A stretch of 64,000 nucleotides of DNA from Blautia sp900556555 (GCA_964250615.1 CAXUGM010000011.1); one strand, 5' to 3'; counted from the first letter of the stretch, positions 35,730 to 44,742 are shown. Made by a program: numbers and translations. Notes: a model not told the origin generated them from the sequence alone.

Positions 35730-36497
35730 CTAATATGCCCGAATCAAAGCAACTGAAATGTTGTCGTCTTCTCTTCTGACTTTATTTAACTCTGTAAAAT
35801 ATACAGCCGTTTCTTTCATTTTCTCTTCTGTAACCATAAGTTCTGGTTTCATTTTTTCATAGAACTCCTCTGGAGTGATCACATGGCGGAAACCATCTGA
35901 ACACATCATAAACAGGGAATCTGGTTTGTATTCCCCTACATAGAAGTCCGGTTCTATCACACTGCTTGCTCCTACGCACTGGAGCAGCACGTTTCTTCTC
36001 GGATGGTTTCTTGCTTCCTCAGGAGTCATCCGCCCAAGGTCCATCTCTCTCTGTACATAAGTCTGGTCTAAGGTCATTTGGTGAAAGCCGTCTTTAATAT
36101 AATAAACACGGGAATCACCCACATTTATGATATAGTAGATATTGTCTACCAAAAGCAGTGCTGCCAGGGTTGTTCCCAGGCTCACATTGCATTCCAGCCC
36201 ATATTGGCTGATTCTCTGATTCTGTTCTAAAATTAAATTTGTCCAGCTCTCTCTCAAAGCATTGGCCTCCAGACCGCCATACAGCAGTCCGGGGAATTCC
36301 TGATGAAACCATCTGGAAAAGGCCTTTACTAAGATGGCACTGGCGACCTCACCTTTTGCAAGGCCGCCCATACCGTCACAAACTACGCTTAACAAAACCT
36401 GTCCATAGTCTGTAGCCGCTGTTTCTATTAATACTGAGTCCTGATTTGTACTCTTTCTGATTCCCACATCTGTGTGGACAGTTGTCAAATAATTCAT
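35730..36497 (-). CDS. PP2C-family protein phosphatase
   Basis: Metal-dependent Ser/Thr phosphatase expected to reverse the neighbouring kinase. Of 255 residues; motifs: HTDVGIRKSTNQDS, VVCDGMGGLAKGEVAS (metal-binding Asp), GDSRVYYIKDG, MMCSDGFRH and RREDDNISVALI. No membrane segment. I start at ATG 36497 (MNYLTTVHTD) with GAGGAGG upstream; a GTG two codons earlier overlaps that site. First gene of the block phosphatase-kinase-TEVL protein-membrane protein-surface protein. An A/T-rich leader of about 140 bp precedes it with a TATAAT but only a weak -35. Confidence 0.94.
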   Translation of the reverse strand: MNYLTTVHTDVGIRKSTNQDSVLIETAATDYGQVLLSVVCDGMGGLAKGEVASAILVKAFSRWFHQEFPGLLYGGLEANALRESWTNLILEQNQRISQYGLECNVSLGTTLAALLLVDNIYYIINVGDSRVYYIKDGFHQMTLDQTYVQREMDLGRMTPEEARNHPRRNVLLQCVGASSVIEPDFYVGEYKPDSLFMMCSDGFRHVITPEEFYEKMKPELMVTEEKMKETAVYFTELNKVRREDDNISVALIRAY

Positions 36498-36636
36498 ATC
36501 CACCTCCTCAGAAGCATTATTAATTATTTATCGTTATTATATAGTGGAATAAATAGATAAAATAGATTTGAATAACTGTTTATGAGTTGTTATGCTATTA
36601 TAACAGAAACAATAAAAAATGCCAAGAGCTATTGTA

Positions 36637-36675
36637 CAAAAAAGAGCAGAAATGCTTTCTGCAATTTCTGCCCTT
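36637..36675 (-). terminator. Terminator closing the secretion-like block
   Basis: GAGCAGAAATGC (36644-36655) pairs with GCAATTTCTGCCC (36661-36673), and the minus strand continues into six T (36638-36643). It separates the upstream block from the phosphatase/kinase operon. Confidence 0.85.
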
Positions 36676-36697
36676 TTTAAATATGTATTTTATTACT

Positions 36698-37465
36698 TTA
36701 ATCAAATACAGATGAAAGCATCAAATCAATGGCAACCAGAAGAATCAGAACAGCAATCCATCCTCCCATTCCCAACAATGCCAATTCCCATGTTTTTTCT
36801 GCAATATTTAAAAGAATAAATGTCAAACAAAGACTGGAAAACAATAAATCCACCAGATTCATGAGTACAAGTTTTACAAGTACATAACCAATCACCAATC
36901 CTGTTGTCGCACTTAACAAAAAAGCATAAATTCCCATTGCACCTATCAAAGAAATTATCAAAATCACAGACGTCATAATCTGTGCACCCAGCGATTTCAA
37001 CTGATTAATCTGCCCAAAAGCAAATTGAAGAAGTGGGCCAACAAGGATTGCTGCAAGAAATACTGCAACCATATGACTAATCGTTTTCTTAATAAATGCT
37101 ATCACTGCAGATTCTTCCGTTAATTCCATGGCAACATCAAAAATCTTTTCCAGCATACCATATATCGTGGCTGTCAGAAAAAGTTTTCCAAATTCCTGCA
37201 AAAATTCCAAAATACCATGTATTTCCTTTGCTCCCGATAAATATGCCTGACTGTCTACTGCAACAGGTATAAATTTAGAAAACAATTCTAATGCCATTTT
37301 TCCTATAAAACCGCCAAAAGGTATATTTTCAATAAACTCCACCCAAATATTATGAAAAATACCTGTATCGACAAAAAGTTCTATGATAATTCCAATAAAA
37401 GGCAGCAACAACACAAATATCAGAAACATAGAAACTAAACTTCTTTTTTCTTTTCTTCTGCTCAT
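36698..37465 (-). CDS. Polytopic membrane protein of unknown function
   Basis: About 255 residues with roughly five to six hydrophobic segments (near 12-32, 135-155, 165-185, 190-225, 235-252) and an amphipathic region between the first two. The basic start MSRRKEKR and following helix look like a cytoplasmic N-terminus. I start at the ATG at 37465, 9 nt after AAGGA; two ATGs just upstream overlap that site. Last gene of the long block. It follows the nuclease-toxin gene and the tubulin relic, so it could be an immunity or export partner, but a polytopic membrane protein is unusual as immunity to a nuclease. No family recognised. Confidence 0.7.
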   Translation of the reverse strand: MSRRKEKRSLVSMFLIFVLLLPFIGIIIELFVDTGIFHNIWVEFIENIPFGGFIGKMALELFSKFIPVAVDSQAYLSGAKEIHGILEFLQEFGKLFLTATIYGMLEKIFDVAMELTEESAVIAFIKKTISHMVAVFLAAILVGPLLQFAFGQINQLKSLGAQIMTSVILIISLIGAMGIYAFLLSATTGLVIGYVLVKLVLMNLVDLLFSSLCLTFILLNIAEKTWELALLGMGGWIAVLILLVAIDLMLSSVFD

Positions 37466-37483
37466 CTTCATCATTCCTTGTTT

Positions 37484-37922
37484 CTAAAAAATATTGAACA
37501 TACCTGCAAAAGTATTAAGTTGCATATTTACTTTGTCCAAAAATACCAGGATTTCATCTTCTTTTTCATAAACACTTGCATTCTGAACCATGATAGCATG
37601 ATACTGTGGAGTCAGTATTGCTTTTAAAAATGTCAAGGTTTCCGTCACCCTATAATTCATATTATTGAGTAATTCCTGTGCATCTTGCACAATCTTCTTC
37701 CTGTCATCTTCCTCCATGGATTTAAAACTAAGAAAAGCTTGATACAACGGCACACTCATAAATGGAAATCCCCTTTCTGGTTTTGATAAAATCACATCTG
37801 AAGAGATGCCGTACTCCTAAACCAATAAATAAATTGACCGTATTGCTCACCTGTCGTGCCTGTTGTTTTGCCGAAACAATGCCTCCACCCTCGAGAATAC
37901 TCAGTTTTTTATAAATTGCCAC
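37484..37922 (-). pseudogene. Deletion relic of a tubulin-like gene (both ends kept)
   Basis: The first 36 codons (MAIYKKLSILEGGGIVSAKQQARQ... to FIGLG) match the start of the tubulin-like protein at 55534-58929. The sequence then jumps, in another frame, to its C-terminal 105 residues, SDVILSKPERGFPFMSVPL through LNTFAGMFNIF. About 990 internal codons are missing, including the GTP-binding core. The C-terminal part could still be translated from an internal ATG at 37795 or 37758 but lacks a clear ribosome binding site. It differs at many residues from the intact copy, so it derives from a diverged paralogue rather than a fresh duplicate. Confidence 0.85.
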
Positions 37923-37925
37923 AAT

Positions 37926-38684
37926 TTACCTCCTCCCTCTAATTTCAAAGGCCGCCCTGCGCTTCCAATATGCTTTACGCATTCTGGTAAAAGCATCTCT
38001 ATTGATTCCTGAAGGAACTGCGGAAGTATTTATATGAAGTTTCCCATGATTTCCTTTATGCATAGAATACGGTATTTCTATAATTCCTCCGCTCTCTTTC
38101 TGAATCATATGATGAAGATTTATCTCCTTTCCATCATGACCCAAAGGAGCAATGCCATTCAACATCCTCTCCAAATTGCTTCTCCCCTGTTCATCTACTG
38201 CATCAAAATCAAAATCTTCCTCTCTACTCCAAAAAGAATTCCCTCGAAAGTCCATTCGGACATATCCATTCTGATAATCAGATGTGTTTTTTTCTTCCCT
38301 TGCCTTACAATATTGTATGTAATCATCCTCCTCTGTAAGGCTCTCTAAATATTGCAGTACCTTATCCAGACTCCGGATTGCCTGTTGTACTGCCGTACAG
38401 CTATCCTCTACATATCTGGCAAGTTTCCGTTTTTCCTCACATAAGGTTTCTTCCAGAAAAGTGAGACCTGCATAATTTTTCTTCCATTGTTCCTGCTCTT
38501 CTCTAAAAATTTCCTCTGATGCTTTTATTCTATTTCTGAAAATATGTTTCCACTCTTTTATCTTTTTTAAATAATAAGAAATTTTTCTATTTTTTTCCGT
38601 TTCCTCTGTTTTCAGATATTCTTTAAAATGATAGAGAAACTGTATAAACTTCCATATATCTTCTATATCTGCATATATTTTCAT
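37926..38684 (-). CDS. LHH-type nuclease toxin candidate
   Basis: A 252-residue protein. Residues 1-115 are helical and highly charged (coiled-coil-like, as in WXG/LXG-type secretion leaders). The C-terminal part has the pattern of the LHH group of HNH/EndoVII nucleases found in polymorphic toxins: DEQGRSNLERMLNGIAPLGHDG, then EINLHHMIQKESGGIIEIPYS and KGNHGKLH, with the LHH triad at about 194-196 and a later His. No signal peptide. The gene follows two WXG100-sized genes (gap 11 bp) and an FtsK/EssC-like ATPase gene, the usual place for a type VII effector. No recognisable immunity gene follows; next come a tubulin relic and a membrane protein. Start codon has a weak site (TAGGTTATAGG). Confidence 0.78.
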   Translation of the reverse strand: MKIYADIEDIWKFIQFLYHFKEYLKTEETEKNRKISYYLKKIKEWKHIFRNRIKASEEIFREEQEQWKKNYAGLTFLEETLCEEKRKLARYVEDSCTAVQQAIRSLDKVLQYLESLTEEDDYIQYCKAREEKNTSDYQNGYVRMDFRGNSFWSREEDFDFDAVDEQGRSNLERMLNGIAPLGHDGKEINLHHMIQKESGGIIEIPYSMHKGNHGKLHINTSAVPSGINRDAFTRMRKAYWKRRAAFEIRGRR

Positions 38685-38695
38685 ATACCTATAAC

Positions 38696-38962
38696 CTAAC
38701 TAATAGAATCCAGATAATCTCCGTATTCCTTCACCTTTGTTGCTACTTCTATAAGGTCATCCTTGCTTGCACGAATAAGTTTTGATACCTCGTCTACTAT
38801 TTCTTCTGCCCTGTTATACGCATTATCATTTACACTTCCATTCATTTTCCCAAGAATTGCTCTGCCCTCTTTATCTGTATCCAGCATATGGGATACCACT
38901 CTTCTAAGCTGATTGCCCATATTAATGACTTCTGCTGAATTCCCTCTATGTACTGCTGACAT
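38696..38962 (-). CDS. WXG100-sized helical protein (88 aa)
   Basis: Size, helical content and position fit the ESAT-6/WXG100 superfamily: two helices (about 5-38 and 48-86) around a turn at GKMNGSVND, where the WXG motif would be; here Trp is replaced. Ser/Asn-rich start, no signal peptide. ATG at 38962 follows GGAGGGAG. Encoded between a second such protein and the nuclease toxin candidate, it may act as the toxin's targeting partner. Assignment rests on size, helices and neighbourhood. Confidence 0.65.
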   Translation of the reverse strand: MSAVHRGNSAEVINMGNQLRRVVSHMLDTDKEGRAILGKMNGSVNDNAYNRAEEIVDEVSKLIRASKDDLIEVATKVKEYGDYLDSIS

Positions 38963-38973
38963 TTCACTCCCTC

Positions 38974-39258
38974 CTATCGTTCAAACTCTTCTCCTCTGGA
39001 CTTATCATCCTGCATTTTTCTCTCTAATTCCCTTATATGCTCCTCCCCCTGATTTACCGCCTGTTGAATCTTCCTTGCAGCAGCAATCAATTCTCCCTGA
39101 GACTTTGTTGCAAATTTTGTCCCGTGCATTTCACTTTCAATCTGACTTGCTACCATTTCAAGATTTCTTCCTGCCTTTTCCATTTCTTCCAAATATTTGG
39201 AGCGGAATTCCTTACAGAAATCAAGAATCGCATCTATGTCTCTATCAACTTTTCCCAT
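38974..39258 (-). CDS. WXG100-sized helical protein (94 aa)
   Basis: A second ESAT-6-like candidate: helix (about 3-42, DIDAILDFCKEFRSKYLEEM), a turn at MHGTKFATKSQG with a basic-Gly pattern instead of WXG, and a second helix rich in Glu/Arg to the end. ATG at 39258 follows AAGGAGAA. It lies 11 bp after the FtsK/EssC-like gene and 11 bp before the other small gene, a typical substrate pair next to its ATPase. Neither carries a canonical WXG triad, so the family call is tentative. Confidence 0.62.
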   Translation of the reverse strand: MGKVDRDIDAILDFCKEFRSKYLEEMEKAGRNLEMVASQIESEMHGTKFATKSQGELIAAARKIQQAVNQGEEHIRELERKMQDDKSRGEEFER

Positions 39259-39268
39259 TTTCTTCTCC

Positions 39269-42200
39269 TTATGCCTGATATGGAATGAATTTCTTTACTT
39301 TTCCTTTTCCATCATAATATGCTACTACACCATTCTGTTTCTCCAGGCCATCCAGAAGATTGCTTCTTCCTAGATAGTCCCCACACTCATCTTTTCCCAT
39401 AGGGAATGCAATTTTGTGACGGAAATTATCAATTTTAATCATCCGGTTATTTCTAATTGGATAAACGGTATCATAAACAACAAAATTAAAAATTCCATAC
39501 CTTGGACCATCCTGAATAATCACCGCAATATCTTCCAGTGCATTATAAACAAGTTCTTCATCCTCATACTTATCTTTCTCTGGCTCGTCATCCATGGTAG
39601 CCGGCACAAAATCATCTCCAAAGAAAGCAGACCAGTCATCCTCTATTAGTGCCTTATCCCTCCTCTTTTTTTCCTGATTTTGGTAACAGGATGGTTTTAC
39701 CAAACTACTATTCTGAAATTCTTCATACAGATCCTCCAGTCCAATCCATACAACTAAAACCCGGTTCTGGTTCTTCCGGTCGTGAAGTTTGCCACTCAAA
39801 ACATTGATTTCCCGGCAAATATCCTCCGTGTGACTATAAATCTTCATCCTGTCGTCCTGTTCCTGCAAATCCAGAAGTTCATCTCCGCACATCTCAAAAA
39901 GAGGACTGTAATTATCTGCCAGTATCATAATTTCATGTCCTGGAATTCTCTGCATACTGCGTATCTGACTCATCAGAATTTGTCTCTGCTCATTTTCCCA
40001 TCCGCCTATACTCATGATATTTTCGCCTCTACGGTGTACTAACGGGATAACAAAGCACCCTGTAAGATCCATAGCTTCACCCAGATACAAGGGTATCCGT
40101 CTGGTATAATCCACATCTCCCAAATTCTGTTTTTCCCACTGCACAATTTCACTCTCCCTGTAATATTTCTTTTCTGTCTCATCAATATAAACAGGGATAA
40201 AATCCTGAGAATCATAATACTTTCGAATATTTTCACACAATTCAAACCGTGTTTCCCCATCCAGAAAAATATTCATGACCCTCTCCGTCTTAGGATGTTC
40301 CACAAGTCTTCCATCCTCTGCCCGCACCGTTTCGTATGTTACCAGGGCACATTCCCCAGTATCCATGGTCATCAATTTCTCTCTCTCTTCCTTACTGCAC
40401 TGAGAAAGCATTTCTTTCATTTCTTCTGCATCATTAGCCATAGCAAGACGACACTTAATCTGTTTACGTCCCTTATCTGTCAGACCTTTCAAACCTACTG
40501 TAACTGCCTGGTCAGCAAAAAGGAACGTAATACCCACTGCACGGCCTTCCGCCAGAAGATTTTCAAGCTTTTCTTTGTACATATAATCTTCGCTTACCTG
40601 CTGAGCCATTACATGGAATTCATCAATAATAATCAAAAGTCGGCTCATTCTTTCGGTACCAAAATACTTGCGGTAATCCTTAATTGAAGTAATATTAGTA
40701 CGTTCACCTTTTTGTTTTACTTCCTCGTCCGCTCTCTTAATTACCTGCTGCCTCCGTTCATACTCTTCATATATTTTATCCAGAAGAGCATATGTAAAAT
40801 CCATACTCTTACTAAGCCCTAGGAATTTGATATGTGGCGGAGTATTACTCTTATAAGAACTAAATTCATTTATTTTGTAATCAATAAGCCATATTTCCAT
40901 ATCCTCTGGTTTGTAATTCATAGCTACTGAAGAAATAATCATATGAATTAATGTACTTTTACCAGAACCGGTTCCTCCTGAAATTAATCCATGAGCATTT
41001 AGTGCATTCGCCAGTGTAAATTCTCGGATATCACCCTTTTTGTCCACTGAAAATGGCACTCTTATTCCATCCGTCGCATCCATCTGTCCAAAAGGACCAT
41101 CTGTTTTCATAAGAGCCGAAAAACGGTTGTCTACTTTTTTTATACTAGTTCTGCTTTCAACCAAACTCTGAATATATTCCCTCTTTCCTTCTTCCATAAT
41201 CTTTAGCTGTATTTCAGAAGAACAATCTTTTGCCATAATGTGGGTACTGCCAGGTTCCAGGATAATTCCGTCCAAGATATTCATAGTAGGATTATCCACC
41301 TTTATTCTGAATTCCTCTCTATACTTTCTGTCATACTGAATAAAAACAGCAATACCTCTCTGTTCTCCGTTTTTGATGAGTTTGTTCAGCAATTCTATCT
41401 CCGTATCATTAAATCCAACCGGAAAGTTTTGTATTACTAACAGTTGAAGAGGAATAAGTCCTTTTTCCTGGCCTGTTTCTGACTGATTATATTCTCTGAT
41501 ACTCTGAAAACCAGAAGTTTCCTCTGCCACATTCCCAATATATTTGTCCAGTTTCTTCAATCCTTCGCTGATATCCTGATTATTCAAATAGGTCTGTGCA
41601 TATTTATAAACACCCTGCGTCACTTTACGGTTCAACTGATATACATCACTTTCCCTAATTTGTGTCAATCCTAACAGTTCGGACATATCATTTCCCGTTT
41701 TCTCGCCATCTATAAGGTGAAGCTGTACACTATATTCTTGCATTTGACGGATTTGCTGATATAGAAGCCCCCGCATAAGACCATTTGCCCGAACTACTGA
41801 CTGCTCATTCTCTCCATCATATTCACAATAAAACTGAAAAGGTGTTCTATTTTCCAGCGTATAGGGTACTTTAATAAAATCTTCCTGATAACAGTTTCCT
41901 AATGCATTAGAGACTATTTTCTCACAAGTTTCTCTGTCTTCCTCCAGAAAAACATCTATATTTCCAAAATACAGTACATTATTATCATCTGTAGACTGCT
42001 CATATCTATCCCAGCCTGCTTCATCCTCAATTCCTGTAGCCTCCATGACATCAGCATAAGATGTCTGGATTATGCTTCCCAAGTCCTTTATTCCAGTAGC
42101 AGCATCCTCTAAAGCGGTTATAGCATCTCTTTCCTGGCCTTCCAGATAGAGTTTCAGCCCTTTTATCTTTCCCATTAGTTCTGCATAAATAATATCCTGT

Positions 42201-42475
42201 TTTTTTCCAATGCCCAAAAAGCGCTTTATAATTGTAAAAATACTATGATCCAGAAGTTCTCTCTTTATTTCATCTAGTTCCTCTCTGCTGTATTCCCGTA
42301 CCTCTTCCTGGTTTTCATATGGAAATTTATTATGATATTTTTCATAAAGGGCTTTCCGTAAATTTTCTGTATCTGTAAGTTCCCCCTTTATTATCAAAAG
42401 TTCTCTATTTACTTCTTCATATGTCCTGATACACGCTTCTAACTTTTCTATATATTCAATATAATCAAGGTACAT
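39269..42475 (-). CDS. FtsK/EssC-like secretion ATPase, soluble form
   Basis: A 1068-residue FtsK/SpoIIIE-superfamily ATPase. Residues 1-135 are coiled-coil-like. The main ATPase domain has Walker A GGTGSGKST at 500-508, WLIDYKINEF (motor strand) and Walker B RLLIIIDEFHVM at about 615-625, followed by RAVGITFLFADQ. A second ATPase-like domain (about 740-1000) lacks a P-loop (SIGGWENEQRQIL sits in that place), as in the degenerate later domains of EssC. Unlike EssC it has no transmembrane pair and no FHA domain at the N-terminus, so it must dock onto separate membrane proteins. ATG at 42475 follows GAGAGGTG. Neighbours: two WXG100-sized genes downstream, membrane genes upstream. Confidence 0.85.
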   Translation of the reverse strand: MYLDYIEYIEKLEACIRTYEEVNRELLIIKGELTDTENLRKALYEKYHNKFPYENQEEVREYSREELDEIKRELLDHSIFTIIKRFLGIGKKQDIIYAELMGKIKGLKLYLEGQERDAITALEDAATGIKDLGSIIQTSYADVMEATGIEDEAGWDRYEQSTDDNNVLYFGNIDVFLEEDRETCEKIVSNALGNCYQEDFIKVPYTLENRTPFQFYCEYDGENEQSVVRANGLMRGLLYQQIRQMQEYSVQLHLIDGEKTGNDMSELLGLTQIRESDVYQLNRKVTQGVYKYAQTYLNNQDISEGLKKLDKYIGNVAEETSGFQSIREYNQSETGQEKGLIPLQLLVIQNFPVGFNDTEIELLNKLIKNGEQRGIAVFIQYDRKYREEFRIKVDNPTMNILDGIILEPGSTHIMAKDCSSEIQLKIMEEGKREYIQSLVESRTSIKKVDNRFSALMKTDGPFGQMDATDGIRVPFSVDKKGDIREFTLANALNAHGLISGGTGSGKSTLIHMIISSVAMNYKPEDMEIWLIDYKINEFSSYKSNTPPHIKFLGLSKSMDFTYALLDKIYEEYERRQQVIKRADEEVKQKGERTNITSIKDYRKYFGTERMSRLLIIIDEFHVMAQQVSEDYMYKEKLENLLAEGRAVGITFLFADQAVTVGLKGLTDKGRKQIKCRLAMANDAEEMKEMLSQCSKEEREKLMTMDTGECALVTYETVRAEDGRLVEHPKTERVMNIFLDGETRFELCENIRKYYDSQDFIPVYIDETEKKYYRESEIVQWEKQNLGDVDYTRRIPLYLGEAMDLTGCFVIPLVHRRGENIMSIGGWENEQRQILMSQIRSMQRIPGHEIMILADNYSPLFEMCGDELLDLQEQDDRMKIYSHTEDICREINVLSGKLHDRKNQNRVLVVWIGLEDLYEEFQNSSLVKPSCYQNQEKKRRDKALIEDDWSAFFGDDFVPATMDDEPEKDKYEDEELVYNALEDIAVIIQDGPRYGIFNFVVYDTVYPIRNNRMIKIDNFRHKIAFPMGKDECGDYLGRSNLLDGLEKQNGVVAYYDGKGKVKKFIPYQA

Positions 42476-42488
42476 ACCGTTTCACCTC

Positions 42489-43280
42489 TCAGTTCCTTCT
42501 TCCGCCAAATACACTTCTTAATGCCAGTATGATTCCCCCTATGATAATCAAAACCGGAATCAGTGCAATAAAAAGAGAATAGACCATATTAAGCAAACCT
42601 ATTATTGCAGTCACAATAATAAACGCAAAAGCCATACCTGCAAGAAATCCTACAGGACACATAATATAATACATAATACCGCCATTACCAAACATTATCT
42701 TGCACATTACGCCAAGTCCTATCACACCTCCGATAATTCCAGTTATTCCTGAAAAATTAAAACTGTAACACTTATCTGCCATTTCTTCTGAAAACATAGA
42801 TGCTATCAAAGAAACATAGACTTCAAATAAGACATATCTTGTCAGAAGTGACAATAATACTCCTGCTCCTGCTGCGTATCCTGCTTTTATAAATCCATTA
42901 TCAAAAAAATCTGTAGAACTATGAGGATTTGCCGGTGGAATAGCTTTTCTTCTATGTTCTCCTGAATTATATCCTGCCGGTCTTTCCGGCGGTGTTATCG
43001 GTGGCTTTTCCAGAGGTGTATTCACCACTTCGTCATACACAATTCCTACAAATTTCCCATGAGAATACACCATATCCTGCAGCTTTCTTCCATGCCAGGT
43101 ATTACCTGTAGAAAGTGCAGAATTGATTTCCTGTTCCTTTGCCTTAGTACAATACGCTTTACCTAATAGCTTTAACATATATCCTTTTCTGTTTTTAATC
43201 TGATATTCCGTTCCATCTGTATCTTTTTTACCCGAGACACCATATTCGTAAACGGTTCGGTTCCTGCCCACTACTTTCAA
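42489..43280 (-). CDS. Membrane protein with soluble N-domain
   Basis: I take the start as TTG at 43280, overlapping the upstream stop as TTGA and preceded by GGGGAAG; the longer ATG frame (from 43376) would overlap the preceding gene by 100 bp. That gives 263 residues: a soluble, basic, beta-rich N-terminal part (about 1-120, with repeated LKVVGRNRTVYEY and YMLKLLGKAYC), a Pro-rich linker (PPITPPERPAGY), then three to four membrane segments. No family recognised. It sits directly before the ATPase gene and could supply its membrane dock. Confidence 0.7.
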   Translation of the reverse strand: MKVVGRNRTVYEYGVSGKKDTDGTEYQIKNRKGYMLKLLGKAYCTKAKEQEINSALSTGNTWHGRKLQDMVYSHGKFVGIVYDEVVNTPLEKPPITPPERPAGYNSGEHRRKAIPPANPHSSTDFFDNGFIKAGYAAGAGVLLSLLTRYVLFEVYVSLIASMFSEEMADKCYSFNFSGITGIIGGVIGLGVMCKIMFGNGGIMYYIMCPVGFLAGMAFAFIIVTAIIGLLNMVYSLFIALIPVLIIIGGIILALRSVFGGRRN

Positions 43281-43483
43281 CGTTCTTCCCCTTCCAGTTT
43301 TTTCAAAATCTTCTCTGTCATTTCTATCTGCCTTTCCAGCTTCTCTTCTTCCTGAATCAGCTTGAGCATTTGACATCGTATCTCTCCTAGATACACTTCA
43401 TCGAAATGTGCCTGCATCTTATCTTTCCAATTGACTTGTTCCCATTTTCTTTCCAAAATCTGGCTATATTTCCGGAACATCAT
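43277..43483 (-). CDS. Small coiled-coil protein (68 aa)
   Basis: A 68-residue, almost wholly helical charged protein; the second half (LKLIQEEEKLERQIEMTEKI) has clear heptad spacing. Its ATG overlaps the stop of the VWA gene as TAATG, and its stop overlaps the next start as TTGA, so three genes are translationally coupled. Likely a structural adaptor in the complex. No family recognised. Confidence 0.72.
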   Translation of the reverse strand: MMFRKYSQILERKWEQVNWKDKMQAHFDEVYLGEIRCQMLKLIQEEEKLERQIEMTEKILKKLEGEER

Positions 43484-44733
43484 TAATACCTGCTAATATT
43501 GCTTCCAATACTTGTTGAATGCCGCATATCGTCCTGACGTCCTCTTTGTGAACCATGAAAACCTCCACGATCAAGTCCTTTATCTACATCACTGAATAGA
43601 ATTGCAATTAATATCCATAAAACTAACCACATAACAGAATCCGATAACCCAACAACCTGTGTACCAATTTCCATAACCAGTCCTCCAAGAAATCCTTTTA
43701 CTGCACTGGAAACGGCAATCAAACAGACATCATCTTCTTTCGTAGACGCAATGATCATAAGCACACCAATTCCGATTCCCAAAATTGTCAAAAATGCAAT
43801 TCTCATAAGAGCATAAAGCCAGTCCTTTTCCTGTTTGCTCCTCACAGACAAAAGATTTCTTTCCTCTGAATATTGTACTGCTGCATTTTCCATAGCATTT
43901 TTCAGCAGTGCCGCATCTTCCACCTGCAGAAATGTTCCGTCCGTAGTATCTGCAATTTGCTGCATTAAGTCCGTATCCACCATTCCCAGTCCCACCGTAC
44001 TTACACTAATATTCGCTTTGGAATATTCTTTCAGTATCCTTCCAATAGGACGAAAAAATCCGATATCCGTGGCATAGCCGTCTGTTAAAAGGATTACCTT
44101 AGGGCGACGATTTTGGTCATCCCAAACCTTATTTTTATAATCTTCCATGACCTGCTGCAGTGCTTCTCTGATTGCAGTTCCTCCATTGCTGTTTGCAGCA
44201 ATCTCTCCGATTCCGGCAGAAACAGGCTGCATATCCCTTAATTTGGTTACAGCATCTGAAAAACTATAAATCATGTACGGAAAGTCTTCCGGCATCCCCT
44301 CTAAAACCTGTTCTATAGCAGAATATCTCAAGTTCTCCGGGTCATTCTGCTGCATAGAACCTGAATCATCAATGACAAAAATATAAGAAGACGGTCCCTG
44401 ATAAACTTTTTCCGAATTCAAACCATAAATAAACTGAAAAAGTGCGGATATTCCAAAGACAGCAGCCCCTCCCACAACAAGGAACAAAATAATCTTCCAC
44501 TTTTCATCCAGAAACAGCACAAAATCTTCCCATGTACCCCGCAATATACTTACCGCCACAATCGTTATAAGCAAAATAAAGTACAACAGCAAAAATTCTA
44601 TTGCCACCAAAAGAGTTTGTGAAACTGTTTCTTTCAGTCCCTCATACAGAAGCTTCCCTATGAACCAGGCAGAAACACCTGCTATCACACTGACAACACA
44701 CAAAATCACATCAAATTTTCTCTCTGTTCTCAT
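43483..44733 (-). CDS. Membrane VWA-domain protein
   Basis: A 416-residue protein with three N-terminal membrane helices (about 8-28, 40-64, 80-103), a von Willebrand factor A domain (about 113-290) with an intact MIDAS DDSGSM (Asp122, Ser124, Ser126), Thr in NGGTAIREAL and Asp in LLTDGYATD, and two further membrane helices (about 308-330, 365-385), ending in a basic Gly/Arg/Ser tail. The domain would face outside or inside depending on topology; three preceding helices with a short N-terminus favour the outside. ATG at 44733 follows ATGAGG. It is coupled to the coiled-coil gene. Metal-dependent ligand binding is expected; the ligand is unknown. Confidence 0.88.
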   Translation of the reverse strand: MRTERKFDVILCVVSVIAGVSAWFIGKLLYEGLKETVSQTLLVAIEFLLLYFILLITIVAVSILRGTWEDFVLFLDEKWKIILFLVVGGAAVFGISALFQFIYGLNSEKVYQGPSSYIFVIDDSGSMQQNDPENLRYSAIEQVLEGMPEDFPYMIYSFSDAVTKLRDMQPVSAGIGEIAANSNGGTAIREALQQVMEDYKNKVWDDQNRRPKVILLTDGYATDIGFFRPIGRILKEYSKANISVSTVGLGMVDTDLMQQIADTTDGTFLQVEDAALLKNAMENAAVQYSEERNLLSVRSKQEKDWLYALMRIAFLTILGIGIGVLMIIASTKEDDVCLIAVSSAVKGFLGGLVMEIGTQVVGLSDSVMWLVLWILIAILFSDVDKGLDRGGFHGSQRGRQDDMRHSTSIGSNISRY

Positions 44734-44742
44734 TTTCTATCC

